DNA from: Longirhabdus pacifica
GTDB taxonomy: Bacteria > Bacillota > Bacilli > Paenibacillales > DSM-105158
DNA length: 64,000 nt
Direction of reading: 5' to 3'
Assembly: GCF_004115085.1 (NCBI RefSeq)
Contig: NZ_QXJP01000017.1
Location: 19,680-83,679 of the forward strand
Shown piece by piece: positions 9,657-18,513 of this stretch. The notes under the pieces are model-generated. The model was not told the origin of the DNA, did no database searches, and worked only from the letters and a program-made list of their open reading frames with translations. Position 1 is the first letter of the stretch. Each line of letters begins with the position of its first letter. Made by a program: the position numbers and the translations under genes.

Positions 9657-10697
9657 CTATCCTTTTTTCATTTGTATTTGTATGCGCTTCCATACTTCCT
9701 CTTCAGTAATAGGCTGAAAAGGTACTTCCTTAAATTTCTCCTGACACATGTCGTACACTGCTCTATTGTATGGTGCTTTGTGTCCAACTTTGTTCGCCAG
9801 CGCTATAAAATGACCATTCAATGATTCTAATTCTGTCTCACTTCCCTTACGCTGCAACACATCTTGACCCATGCTACTCAGCACCATTTTAGCTAAATTT
9901 TTCTTGAATATGCTATTTGTCATAAAGTCAGGTAGTTTAACTACGACGGTCATCGTTCTCCACGAAGGCATGCCGCCTAGTCGACATTCCTTATATCCCG
10001 AAGCTTTTACAATTTGTACTCCTTCGTATAGTAAGTTCGTTAGTATTTTTTTAAATAAAGAAAATTCCGAAATTTCACGATATTTATGCCCTACTAATGT
10101 GGTAAAGGAATTCGTTAAATTAATAATCATTTTAGAATAAGCAGCATCTTGCAAGTGATCCGTTGCTACTGTCTCTACGCCTAGTTGAAAATAACTAGCG
10201 ACTTCTTTCAGTTCTTCCTGTAGTGTATTATCTGGTGTACCTAATATAAAAGGGCCTTTTTTTTGATACCCAACCATGCCTGGCTCATCTAACCATGCAT
10301 TGTAGCCAACGACACCATAAATGATTTTTTTAAAATACTGAGGGAGTATGTCTTGATTTTGTATGCCATTTTGCAATGCGACGATAATGGGATCGCCTTT
10401 GATGTTATCTTTTATTAATTTAGCTACCCCATCCAAACTGTAATTCTTCACAGCAATAATGATGATATCTGCGTTATCTATTTGAGTTATATCACTTAAC
10501 CCTTTTACATGTACGAGGGGAGTTTGCTCCTTTTCCCCTTCTAAATAAGCTTGTAAACCATGCTCTTCGATGCGACTTATCACTTCTGGCTTATCCAATA
10601 TGTAAGTTTGATCATGATGTGGAACCATCCATGCAGCTAGTGATCCTCCTACAGCTCCTGCTCCAAAGATCACCACTTTTTTGTGTTGGATACTCAT
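9657..10697 (-). CDS. Ketopantoate reductase family (PanE/ApbA-like) oxidoreductase
   Basis: The 346-residue protein has an N-terminal Rossmann fold with VVIFGAGAVGGSLAAWM, then IIIIAVKNYSLDGVA and VALQNGIQNQD, and a C-terminal helical domain with the Lys/Asn pattern of 2-dehydropantoate 2-reductases (AAYSKMIINLTNSF). The gene is not next to panB/panC, and it forms a two-gene unit with an acetoacetate-decarboxylase-like gene, so a role on another 2-keto or 3-keto acid is as likely as pantothenate synthesis. A GTG nine bases upstream is in frame but overlaps the GGGAG ribosome binding site; the ATG at 10695-10697 has correct spacing. Confidence 0.8.
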   Translation of the reverse strand: MSIQHKKVVIFGAGAVGGSLAAWMVPHHDQTYILDKPEVISRIEEHGLQAYLEGEKEQTPLVHVKGLSDITQIDNADIIIIAVKNYSLDGVAKLIKDNIKGDPIIVALQNGIQNQDILPQYFKKIIYGVVGYNAWLDEPGMVGYQKKGPFILGTPDNTLQEELKEVASYFQLGVETVATDHLQDAAYSKMIINLTNSFTTLVGHKYREISEFSLFKKILTNLLYEGVQIVKASGYKECRLGGMPSWRTMTVVVKLPDFMTNSIFKKNLAKMVLSSMGQDVLQRKGSETELESLNGHFIALANKVGHKAPYNRAVYDMCQEKFKEVPFQPITEEEVWKRIQIQMKKG

Positions 10698-10730
10698 ATC
10701 ATCCACTCCCTACATTTTATATACATCGCC

Positions 10731-11609
10731 TTATTTCGGTGCCTTATAGTTTGGATTTGAAAGGTCAAAACTACTATTCATGCCTTCCGCAAATCTTGTT
10801 TGAAAAGGGTGCTGTTCCATTTCTAATTGTTGTAATAACTTCCCACTCGGCGTGTCACTTAGTTTCAAAAACTCGTGATTTGGTTTATTATTTTTGTTCC
10901 ATAATTTCTTCATGTATTTATTCATGTTGAAATCTGCTTTAAAGTTCGTTTCACTTTGTAATAATTCCCCATCTAATACGGAATATAGATTAGATGACAC
11001 ATCAAAATGTGTCTCTTTCCCTTCCATAGGAATAGATAACTCAAAGTAAGTCTCTCCACTTTCCTCCATTGCTGTAGTGACAAAATAATCCCCTTGTTTC
11101 TTCATATCAATCTGTTGTGTTACTTTTGGTAGACCCCATATTTTATTTCCTCTTATTTGATTTTCAAGTGACGTCACAGGCATGGAAAAAACATGGTAGC
11201 CGAAGTTAGGAAACATTTTCTCCGCAATCATAGGTAACACTGGCGGGCTAAAGGAAGGGTTAATCAGAACGGGAATCGTCATCGCTATTTCGTTATAAGA
11301 TGGAATTCCGAGTACATTTTTATAAATATAGCATGAGAAAACAACTAAAGATCTTTTTTGTGGCATCTTTACGGGTTTCATCAACGGATGAGGCATTAAT
11401 TGTACTGCTTTATCGTAGTTGCACATAAATATACCGATGGCACAGGTCACATCACTATACAGCGTTGGAAATAAATAATCTTTAGCAACATGATCATTTA
11501 ACTCCAATGGTTTATCCGCATGACGTAACGATTTTCTTTTAAAAAAATCATCCTTAAATTGATCTTTATTATCCAATAATGTTTCGTCAAACTGTAATAA
11601 CGGTTTCAT
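10731..11609 (-). CDS. Acetoacetate decarboxylase-like protein
   Basis: The 292-residue protein shows ADC-family blocks: LVVFSCYIYKNVLGIPSYNE, the beta-rich middle with ENQIRGNKIWGLPKVTQQID, and a C-terminal extension. Many ADC-superfamily members act on substrates other than acetoacetate, and I cannot confirm the catalytic Lys from sequence alone. The ATG at 11607-11609 is preceded by GGGAGTGAGG. It is the first gene of a unit with the ketopantoate-reductase-like gene (33-base gap), with its own promoter candidate and isolated upstream by the ilvE terminator. Confidence 0.75.
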   Translation of the reverse strand: MKPLLQFDETLLDNKDQFKDDFFKRKSLRHADKPLELNDHVAKDYLFPTLYSDVTCAIGIFMCNYDKAVQLMPHPLMKPVKMPQKRSLVVFSCYIYKNVLGIPSYNEIAMTIPVLINPSFSPPVLPMIAEKMFPNFGYHVFSMPVTSLENQIRGNKIWGLPKVTQQIDMKKQGDYFVTTAMEESGETYFELSIPMEGKETHFDVSSNLYSVLDGELLQSETNFKADFNMNKYMKKLWNKNNKPNHEFLKLSDTPSGKLLQQLEMEQHPFQTRFAEGMNSSFDLSNPNYKAPK

Positions 11610-11643
11610 GTCCTCACTCCCTATATCACATAAATATACACTC

Positions 11644-11649
11644 ATTATA
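11644..11649 (-). promoter_or_regulatory. Candidate sigmaA -10 box for the decarboxylase/reductase pair
   Basis: A perfect TATAAT on the minus strand lies about 35 bases upstream of the decarboxylase start, directly after the ilvE-operon terminator. The -35 region at 17-base spacing (TTTCTT) is weak. Confidence 0.45.
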
Positions 11650-11676
11650 GCTTCTCATCTGTACTTAAGAAAGCAA

Positions 11677-11710
11677 AAATCCTGTTTTATTTGGAATAAA
11701 ACAGGATTTT
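11677..11710 (-). terminator. Terminator of the pheB-ilvE operon
   Basis: A perfect 16-bp inverted repeat, AAAATCCTGTTTTATT against its complement with a 2-base centre, is followed on the minus strand by TTTTTGCTTTC. It lies about 70 bases after the ilvE stop codon. Confidence 0.9.
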
Positions 11711-11778
11711 CATGACATCTTGACTATTCATTTGTTTTATTGATGCTATTTTTTTCAACCATCTTTTACTTTACCGTG

Positions 11779-12651
11779 CTATATTTTAAGTCCATCGATA
11801 TTGACGAGATGTCTAAACTCATCAAGTAACTTTAAAGTAATGGGACCCGCTTCTCCCTTGCCAATGACTCTACCATCCACTTCACGTACAGCAATTACTT
11901 CTGCAGCTGTTCCTGTCAAGAAAACTTCATCTGCAACATACACATCATGTAGTGCAAACGGTTCTTCATGAACTTCATAACCTAATGTATCACATATCTC
12001 CATGATCGCAGCACGAGTAATTCCTTCTAATGCACCTACATAACTTGGAGGCGTAATGATTTTATTATTTTTAATAATAAAGATGTTATCTCCGGAACCT
12101 TCAGAAACAAAGCCTTCTCTATTTAACATCAATGCTTCGCCCACACCAGCTAAATTAGCTTGAATTTTAACTAAAATATTGTTCAAATAGTTCAAAGACT
12201 TTATTTTCGGATTTAATGCATCTGGAATATTGCGGCGTGTAGAAACAGATACAAGCTTCAAACCACGTTGATAGTCTTCTTCAGAGTATATGGCCAGTTG
12301 TTCGACGATAATAATGACTGTCGCCTTCGGGCATAAATCTGGATTTAGTCCTAAATCTCCTACACCACGTGATACGATTAAGCGGATGTATCCATCCTTA
12401 AGTTGATTTCTTTTTACGGTTTCTACCACTGCCTTTTCCATTTCTTCATAAGAAAGAGGAACATTTAATTTAATGGACTTAGCAGAGTCATATAAGCGAT
12501 CTATATGTTCTTGATATTTAAAAATATTACCGTTGTAAATGCGAATACCTTCAAAAACACCGTCTCCATAAAGAAAACCATGATCGTAAACGGATACTTT
12601 CGCATCTTCTTTTGCTACAAATTCACCATTTAAATAGATTTGTTGTTTCAT
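11779..12651 (-). CDS. ilvE: Branched-chain amino acid aminotransferase (class IV)
   Basis: This PLP enzyme performs the final transamination for Leu, Ile and Val; class IV enzymes often also act on aromatic keto acids. The 290-residue product has VYDHGFLYGDGVFEGIR, the Schiff-base Lys about 151 in IKSLNYLNNILVK, and GSGDNIFII, EGITRAAIME and VFLTGTAAEV. An in-frame ATG 33 bases upstream lies inside pheA; the ATG at 12649-12651 has GGAGGG at proper distance. It starts one base after the pheA stop codon, so it is translated in tandem with prephenate dehydratase. This suggests that it also transaminates phenylpyruvate (inference). Confidence 0.93.
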   Translation of the reverse strand: MKQQIYLNGEFVAKEDAKVSVYDHGFLYGDGVFEGIRIYNGNIFKYQEHIDRLYDSAKSIKLNVPLSYEEMEKAVVETVKRNQLKDGYIRLIVSRGVGDLGLNPDLCPKATVIIIVEQLAIYSEEDYQRGLKLVSVSTRRNIPDALNPKIKSLNYLNNILVKIQANLAGVGEALMLNREGFVSEGSGDNIFIIKNNKIITPPSYVGALEGITRAAIMEICDTLGYEVHEEPFALHDVYVADEVFLTGTAAEVIAVREVDGRVIGKGEAGPITLKLLDEFRHLVNIDGLKI

Positions 12652-12652
12652 A

Positions 12653-13525
12653 TCATCCCTCCAAAGATGCCGCTTCATAACCATAACTTGGGTATGAACC
12701 TAAGATTCGCACTTGAATACCAAGTGCCTCGATTTCTTTTATTGCTTCTTGCACTAAAATATATTGAATGTTTTCTTCAATGTCGATAAAAAAATAATAA
12801 TTGCCTAACTTTTTTTTCGTTGGCCTGGATTCAATTTTACATAAATTGATTTTTCTCCAAGCAAATGCAGATAGTACTTGATGCAATGCCCCTGCGTAAT
12901 CTTCTGGTAAAATAATGAGCAAGCTCGTTTTATGTTTTTGACCTTGCAATGTAGGCAACGGCTTTTTCCCCACAATCATAAATCGTGTAAAGTTTTTTTC
13001 ATGCTCTTGAATGTTCTCATCCAACAATGCCAATCCATATTTTTTAGCAGCTAGTTTAGTACCAATCGCAATCGTATGCGGCGCATTGATTGCTTTTACT
13101 TTGGTCACACCTTTGGCAGTGCTGCTTACTGTTTCAATTTCAGCATGGGAAAGATGTTGTTTAATAAACTGCCTGCATTGTCCGATGACGACAGGATGAG
13201 AGATGACCGTTTTAATTTCCTCATAGTTTATGGGGGTCTCTCTGTCTGTGCCAATCAAATTTTGCTTCGCTGGATAAATCCATTCAGTTAATATAGGCAT
13301 ATTGAATTCATGTACTAACAAATCAAGATGTAAACTTACCGATCCATCAATGGTATTCTCTATAGGAATAACCGCCCAGTCTACTTCATCGTTTACTGCC
13401 GCGGCAAAAACATCCGAAATCAATTGATAAGGAACAAATTGAATTTGGGGCAGTGATGACTGTAAAAAAAACCTTGCTGCTTCCTCCGAGAACGTTCCCT
13501 CTGGTCCCAAAAAAGACAGTCTCAT
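12653..13525 (-). CDS. pheA: Prephenate dehydratase with C-terminal ACT domain
   Basis: PheA converts prephenate to phenylpyruvate. The 290-residue product has the periplasmic-binding-like catalytic domain (RLSFLGPEGTFSEEAARFF, PIENTIDGSV, and NFTRFMIVGKK carrying the TRF motif). An ACT regulatory domain begins about residue 200 (TSLLIILPEDYAGALHQVL) and carries the ESRP motif (CKIESRPTKK) used for phenylalanine feedback. It overlaps thrB by four bases and is followed by ilvE one base later. Confidence 0.96.
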   Translation of the reverse strand: MRLSFLGPEGTFSEEAARFFLQSSLPQIQFVPYQLISDVFAAAVNDEVDWAVIPIENTIDGSVSLHLDLLVHEFNMPILTEWIYPAKQNLIGTDRETPINYEEIKTVISHPVVIGQCRQFIKQHLSHAEIETVSSTAKGVTKVKAINAPHTIAIGTKLAAKKYGLALLDENIQEHEKNFTRFMIVGKKPLPTLQGQKHKTSLLIILPEDYAGALHQVLSAFAWRKINLCKIESRPTKKKLGNYYFFIDIEENIQYILVQEAIKEIEALGIQVRILGSYPSYGYEAASLEG

Positions 13526-14505
13526 GATGCAAAAACTCCCCCTTGTCTATCTTCTCTACCTACTATAAGTTCTGATACTTCACTGCACTCTACGATGTGC
13601 GCTCCTTCATTCACAGGCGTGAGCCATGTCATATCAGCGTCTATGTTATGTTTCTCCATCCAACGTTTGGCATATTGTTCTAGAAGTTGAGGATCGTTGA
13701 CACTTTGATCTGTAAAAGCAATCATCGTAGGCCCCGCTCCACTTAAAGCCGCAGCGATAGCCCCATTATGCTTTGCATCTTGTATCCACTCTTCTAGACC
13801 AGGTATAAGGGTTCCCCGATAAGGTTGGTGTAACGTATCCTGCATCGCTACCGATAATACTTGATATTGTCCAGTACAAAATGCAGCAACGAGCAACGCG
13901 GTATGTGTGTTGTTATATACGGCATGCTGAAATGATACAGATGCTGGCAGTACTTTTCTTGCTTCGCTTGTAGGTAACGTATATGCAGGTACTACAACTA
14001 AACACATCAAATTACTTTGTACTTCAACACGGATACACTCTGCCTGCTTGCCATCATAAGTTGTAATCACAACGCCACCAAAGAGCGATGCGGCAATATT
14101 ATCTGGATGTCCTTCCAACGCAGTTGCCATTTGAAATAACGTATCTTTGGAAAGTGGTTGTTTCAATAATGCATTGGCAGCTACCATACCTCCAACAATA
14201 GCAGAGGCGCTACTTCCAAGTCCCCTTGATAATGGAATCTCACTGTAGATGTCGATGTGTAAATAAGGCGCATGTACATCACATCTCTCAAAAACTTGTT
14301 GAGCCACTTTGTAAATGAGGTTATTTTCATCCAGTGGTACGCCTTCTGCGGCAACACCATAGTGCTTAATGATCGTTTGGTCTGAACTCACCTTCATTTT
14401 AATCCATATATATAAATCTAGTGACATTCCTAAGCAATCAAACCCAGGACCCAAGTTTGCTGTACTGGCAGGCACTTTTACGCAAATTTCATTTCGTATT
14501 AACAT
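13522..14505 (-). CDS. thrB: Homoserine kinase
   Basis: This GHMP-family kinase phosphorylates L-homoserine for threonine synthesis. The 327-residue product has VPASTANLGPGFDCLGMSLD, the ATP-binding loop PLSRGLGSSASAIVGG, the EGHPDNIAASLFGG block and the C-terminal SGAGPTMIAF motif. An upstream in-frame TTG overlaps the ribosome binding site; the ATG at 14503-14505 has GGGGA seven bases ahead. It overlaps pheA by four bases (ATGA). Unlike the hom-thrC-thrB order of B. subtilis, thrC is missing between hom and thrB. Confidence 0.95.
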   Translation of the reverse strand: MLIRNEICVKVPASTANLGPGFDCLGMSLDLYIWIKMKVSSDQTIIKHYGVAAEGVPLDENNLIYKVAQQVFERCDVHAPYLHIDIYSEIPLSRGLGSSASAIVGGMVAANALLKQPLSKDTLFQMATALEGHPDNIAASLFGGVVITTYDGKQAECIRVEVQSNLMCLVVVPAYTLPTSEARKVLPASVSFQHAVYNNTHTALLVAAFCTGQYQVLSVAMQDTLHQPYRGTLIPGLEEWIQDAKHNGAIAAALSGAGPTMIAFTDQSVNDPQLLEQYAKRWMEKHNIDADMTWLTPVNEGAHIVECSEVSELIVGREDRQGGVFAS

Positions 14506-14531
14506 GTCCAAATCCCCTACTTTATCTATGT

Positions 14532-15821
14532 TTAGGCCTCTACTCTGTACATACTTCTGATTTGTTGGACAACATCCAAGGCCTCCAACTGTCCAAGGAC
14601 TTGCTTGAAATTTGACTTGCTTGCCTCGTGAGTAATCATGACAAGTTCAACAAAATCATGGTCTTCAACTGGTTGCTGTAATACGGATTCGATGCTAACA
14701 TGACACGCTGCAAATATTTCTGTAATTTTAGCCAAAACACCTGCTTTATCTTGCACATGTAGTAGTAAAAAGTTTTTACTCATCACATCTTGCTCATCCA
14801 TCATTTTTTTCTCTTTATATGGCATGGAGCTTGTTCTACCGTTGACGTTCAATTTTATATTTTTAGCGACAGAGACGACATCAGCAACGACAGAAGTTGC
14901 GGTAGGTAATTCACCCGCACCAGGTCCATAAAACATTGTTTCTCCTACTGCTTCTCCATGCACATAAATAGCATTGAACACGCCACCTACGGATGCAAGG
15001 GGATGTGTGTTTTTAATCATCGTTGGTTGAACAGATAAATAAACTTGATCTTCTTTTCGTTCAGCAATCGCTAATAATTTAATATCATAACCTAATTTCT
15101 TGCCATATGCTATATCTTCTTTCGAAACGTTCGTAATCCCTTCGACTAAAACGTCTTCCATTGCGATGGTCATATGAAATCCTAATGTACCTAATATGGC
15201 TATTTTATAAGCTGCATCAAATCCACCGACATCGGACGTTGGGTCAGCTTCTGCATACCCTAATTGCTGCGCTTCATGTAAAACATCTTCAAAATCTGCG
15301 CCTTCCTCACTCATTTTTGATAAAATATAATTTGTCGTACCATTAATAATACCCATCATTTTAGTAATACGATCTGAGGAAAAACCTTCTGAGATAGAAC
15401 GTAGTATCGGGATGCCACCTGCTACACTGGCTTCGTACATAACATCGGATTGATTAACATTTGCTTCATGTAGAATTTCTGCACCGTGCAATGCCATTAA
15501 GTCTTTGTTGGCTGTAACAATATGCTTACCACGTCGCAAAGCCTCTATCATATATGCTTTCGTTTCTTCTATTCCCCCCATGACTTCAACGACAATGTCA
15601 ATATCCGGGTCTTCAATCACGTCCAATGCATTCTCTGTAAATTTGTCCTGATCAATCTCAATACTGCGATCTTTATTTATATCTTTTACTAATATTTTTT
15701 TAATATGAATGTTGGCACCTATTTTACTCTTTAAATCTTCCTGATGACCTTCTATTAACCTTACGACTCCTGTTCCTACTGTTCCTAATCCTAACAATCC
15801 AACTTGTATTGTATTATTCAT
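14532..15821 (-). CDS. hom: Homoserine dehydrogenase with ACT domain
   Basis: The enzyme reduces aspartate semialdehyde to homoserine with NAD(P)H. The 429-residue product has the Rossmann fold VGLLGLGTVGTGVVRLI, the catalytic region GIINGTTNYILSKM with LGYAEADPTSDVGG, a FYGPGAGELPTATSVVADV block, and a C-terminal ACT domain from about residue 350 (LLLHVQDKAGVLAKITEIF). The GAGAGGGAGTGG region is the ribosome binding site. It lies between pheB and thrB, joining threonine/methionine and phenylalanine synthesis in one transcript. Confidence 0.97.
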   Translation of the reverse strand: MNNTIQVGLLGLGTVGTGVVRLIEGHQEDLKSKIGANIHIKKILVKDINKDRSIEIDQDKFTENALDVIEDPDIDIVVEVMGGIEETKAYMIEALRRGKHIVTANKDLMALHGAEILHEANVNQSDVMYEASVAGGIPILRSISEGFSSDRITKMMGIINGTTNYILSKMSEEGADFEDVLHEAQQLGYAEADPTSDVGGFDAAYKIAILGTLGFHMTIAMEDVLVEGITNVSKEDIAYGKKLGYDIKLLAIAERKEDQVYLSVQPTMIKNTHPLASVGGVFNAIYVHGEAVGETMFYGPGAGELPTATSVVADVVSVAKNIKLNVNGRTSSMPYKEKKMMDEQDVMSKNFLLLHVQDKAGVLAKITEIFAACHVSIESVLQQPVEDHDFVELVMITHEASKSNFKQVLGQLEALDVVQQIRSMYRVEA

Positions 15822-15843
15822 ATATCTCCACTCCCTCTCATTA

Positions 15844-16287
15844 TCAACCTTGACCTACTACTTCTACTTTATGTACACCCTCCATCTGTTTTAACGATTG
15901 TATCCATTCATGCCACGATTCCAAAGGTTTTGAACTATCCACCGTCAACACAACATTAGCAATACCTTGTAAAGGAATAGACTGATGAATGGCTAGCACG
16001 TTCCCTTCCATTTCAGCCACTTTGACTAGTACATGAGATAATACACCAGATTGATGCCATAAATTCATGGATAAAGTAACCATCTTTTCTCTCTGTAACT
16101 GTTCGTAAGCAAAAATACCATCTTTATACTTATAATAAGCACTTCTACTTATGCCTACTTTCTTCACAGCATCATGTATCGTACTCATATCTCCACTAGC
16201 AAGGAGCATCTTTGCCTCATAAGTCTTTAGTACTGCGTCAGGTAAAACATCTTCACGTACTAAGTAAAATTTGTCACTTGAAGACAA
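15844..16287 (-). CDS. pheB: ACT-domain protein PheB
   Basis: PheB is the small ACT-domain protein paired with pheA in Bacillus; its biochemical role is not firmly established. The 147-residue product has FYLVREDVLPDAVLKTYEAK, then a helix-turn-helix-like stretch (TIHDAVKKVGISRSAYYKYK), then an ACT domain (VTLSMNLWHQSGVLSHVLV to VHKVEVVGQG). The start is best taken as TTG at 16285-16287: an AGGAGG lies nine bases ahead, while the upstream ATG at 16294-16296 abuts that AGGAGG. It is the first gene of pheB-hom-thrB-pheA-ilvE. Confidence 0.88.
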   Translation of the reverse strand: MSSSDKFYLVREDVLPDAVLKTYEAKMLLASGDMSTIHDAVKKVGISRSAYYKYKDGIFAYEQLQREKMVTLSMNLWHQSGVLSHVLVKVAEMEGNVLAIHQSIPLQGIANVVLTVDSSKPLESWHEWIQSLKQMEGVHKVEVVGQG

Positions 16288-16311
16288 ACATATCATCCTC
16301 CTACAGTAGAC

Positions 16312-16350
16312 GTTTGTTTTTATATAGTAGACATTATACAAAAAACAAAC
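16312..16350. promoter_or_regulatory. Inverted repeat spanning the pheB-operon promoter (candidate operator)
   Basis: The 10-bp arms GTTTGTTTTT and AAAAACAAAC are perfectly inverted around a 19-base centre that contains the -10 box. Two GTCTACT direct repeats also flank the start region. The position over the promoter is typical of a repressor or autoregulator site. Confidence 0.6.
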
Positions 16351-16362
16351 ACCAGAAAGCAA
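16333..16362 (-). promoter_or_regulatory. SigmaA-type promoter of pheB-hom-thrB-pheA-ilvE
   Basis: On the minus strand TTGCTT (16357-16362) and TATAAT (16333-16338) are 18 bases apart. The predicted start is about 40 bases upstream of the pheB TTG. Confidence 0.65.
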
Positions 16363-16371
16363 CACAAAAAT

Positions 16372-16400
16372 AAAAGACCGCCTACTTGGGCGATCTTTTT
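16372..16400 (-). terminator. Terminator downstream of obg
   Basis: On the minus strand the stem AAAAGATCGCC / GGCGGTCTTTT closes fully with one G-T pair and is followed by a T-rich run. It separates obg from the pheB operon promoter. Confidence 0.88.
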
Positions 16401-16414
16401 GTCCATCTTACTTC

Positions 16415-17719
16415 TTATTCATATTCCACATATTCAAATTCAAAATCTGCAACTCTAACCGTGTGGCCGTCTGCGGCACCTTTCCGTTTCAATGCATCAT
16501 CTACACCCATTTTTCGCATAATGTGTGTAAAGCGCGTAACGGAATCAGTATAGTTCATATTAGAACGTTTTAAAAGCGTCTCCAGCTTTTTACTCTCGAC
16601 AACAAACGTATCATTTTCACGACGAATGGTAAATGCATTTTCATCTTCTTTAGGTTCAAATTTGTATACTTTACGCTCTTCTTTTTCTTCTACTTCTTCT
16701 ATTGGTGCAATTTGAGGTAATGTATCTAAAATGTTAAACACTTTGTACATTAACTGATCTAACCCTTGATTAGATGCAGCAGAGATAGGATAAATGTTCA
16801 CATCGATGTCTTGTTCTTTTAATTTCTGCTCAAACTCAGAAAGGTGTTCTTCTGCTCCAGGCATGTCCATTTTGTTTGCAGCAACCACTTGTGGTCTCTC
16901 CGCTAACTTTTCGTTATATTGTTTTAACTCTTCATTAATTTTTACAAAGTCTTCAAATGGATCTCGGCCTTCTGTCGATGCCATGTCGATAACATGTACA
17001 ATGACTTTTGTTCTTTCTACATGTCGTAAAAATTCGTGACCTAAGCCCACACCTTCGGATGCACCTTCAATCAATCCTGGTAAGTCCGCTAAAACAAAAC
17101 TTTTTCCTTCTTCTATACTAACAACGCCCAGATTCGGAGAAAGGGTAGTGAAATGATATGAAGCTATCTTTGGCTTGGCCGCACTCACTACGGATAGCAA
17201 AGTGGACTTCCCGACACTAGGAAAACCTACCAAGCCAACATCGGCCATTAATTTTAATTCTAGCGTGACCCAACGTTCTTCTCCGCTTTCTCCCTTTTCT
17301 GCAATGTATGGGGCTGGGTTTTTAGGTGTAGCGAAGCGGCTATTCCCTCTTCCGCCCTTTCCACCTTTTGCGACTACCACTTGTTGCTTGTGGTTGGTTA
17401 AATCTGCAATAATTTGCTCTGTATCATCATCTACAATGACTGTTCCAGGAGGCACTCTAACAATATAATCTGCTGCATTTTTACCATGCTGATTTTTTGT
17501 TCGACCTGCGTCTCCTCTGTTCCCTTTAAAATGTTTTTGGTAGCGAAAATCCATTAATGTTCTTAGCCCTTCATCTACTTGAAAAATGACATCTCCGCCA
17601 TCTCCACCGTCTCCGCCAAATGGACCCCCTTCAGAAACATATTTCTCACGTCTAAACGCGACAATGCCGTCTCCGCCATCTCCACCTTTTACGAATATTT
17701 TTGCTTTATCTACAAACAT
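16415..17719 (-). CDS. obg: Essential GTPase Obg/CgtA
   Basis: Obg is a ribosome-associated GTPase of 50S assembly that also influences sporulation entry through the phosphorelay. The 434-residue product has the glycine-rich Obg fold ([29 protein letters not shown]) in residues 1-158. The G domain follows with G1 [10 protein letters not shown]3 [16 protein letters not shown] and G4 NKMD. A C-terminal OCT domain ends the protein (about 350-430). It directly follows spo0B (26-base gap), the B. subtilis arrangement. Confidence 0.98.
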   Translation of the reverse strand: MFVDKAKIFVKGGDGGDGIVAFRREKYVSEGGPFGGDGGDGGDVIFQVDEGLRTLMDFRYQKHFKGNRGDAGRTKNQHGKNAADYIVRVPPGTVIVDDDTEQIIADLTNHKQQVVVAKGGKGGRGNSRFATPKNPAPYIAEKGESGEERWVTLELKLMADVGLVGFPSVGKSTLLSVVSAAKPKIASYHFTTLSPNLGVVSIEEGKSFVLADLPGLIEGASEGVGLGHEFLRHVERTKVIVHVIDMASTEGRDPFEDFVKINEELKQYNEKLAERPQVVAANKMDMPGAEEHLSEFEQKLKEQDIDVNIYPISAASNQGLDQLMYKVFNILDTLPQIAPIEEVEEKEERKVYKFEPKEDENAFTIRRENDTFVVESKKLETLLKRSNMNYTDSVTRFTHIMRKMGVDDALKRKGAADGHTVRVADFEFEYVEYE

Positions 17720-17745
17720 GTTATCACCTCGTCACAGTAGTTGGA

Positions 17746-18513
17746 CTACTGCTCTTTCTCCTTGTTGTTAAGGGCGGATGCTGTCAAGTAAATCCAATCT
17801 TGCTCTAGCTGAAAATAAAATTGAAAGTGATGCTTCAACACTACATCCTGTTGTATTTCTTGTATTTGTTTTCGAAACTCCATCGTATCATAATGACCAT
17901 CATATTCAAACGCAACGAGCAGTTTCTCCTGATGTTCATGAAATCCAATTTGCAATTCATTAGGCTCACCACTAGACTTTTCAAACAGTTGAAATTTCTT
18001 TAATGTACGACAGATTAAATAGTCCAATTGCCCAACGTCCACTTTAAATTTTTGTATTTCAAGCAATGGGTCTACATCTACAGTTACTTTTGTAGTATGC
18101 CACGTTGCTTTTGCATTTAAAATTTTCACCATGATGCTATTGATTCCAATGCTAAAAATCTTCCTGTTTTCTTCCGCAAAATCATTAATATTATCTACAC
18201 ATTGTTGTAATTTATCATATTTGCCCATCTGTAAATAGGCTTGCAGTAATTGCACCTGATTTAGCATATCATGACGTTGCATCCTCAATACTTCCACAAT
18301 AAAAGTATCTTTTTCTTCTCTTAAGGCATGCTCTTGATGTTCTAATTGATGTTTATAATTGTACAATCCCATCATACTTAGAACAATAAAAACAAACCCA
18401 AAAATAATACGTAAAACTGAAGGTAGAGGAATAAAAATATATAATACAAACAGAAACAGAAATACGACAAATAATAAGAAATAATGTTGGTTAATATGTT
18501 TACTATCATTCAT
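17746..18513 (-). CDS. spo0B: Spo0B-type sporulation phosphotransferase with N-terminal membrane anchor
   Basis: Spo0B relays phosphate from Spo0F to Spo0A. In the 255-residue product the helical-hairpin segment LRMQRHDMLNQVQLLQAYLQ carries the phosphorylatable His at about residue 81 in the R-H-D context, and the rest resembles the degenerate kinase-like domain. Two hydrophobic segments precede it (about 11-29 and 33-50), followed by a charged coiled stretch (QLEHQEHALREEKD). B. subtilis Spo0B is shorter and soluble, so this version looks membrane-tethered. The start ATG at 18511-18513 has GGAG seven bases ahead. The obg neighbour supports the assignment. Confidence 0.85.
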   Translation of the reverse strand: MNDSKHINQHYFLLFVVFLFLFVLYIFIPLPSVLRIIFGFVFIVLSMMGLYNYKHQLEHQEHALREEKDTFIVEVLRMQRHDMLNQVQLLQAYLQMGKYDKLQQCVDNINDFAEENRKIFSIGINSIMVKILNAKATWHTTKVTVDVDPLLEIQKFKVDVGQLDYLICRTLKKFQLFEKSSGEPNELQIGFHEHQEKLLVAFEYDGHYDTMEFRKQIQEIQQDVVLKHHFQFYFQLEQDWIYLTASALNNKEKEQ

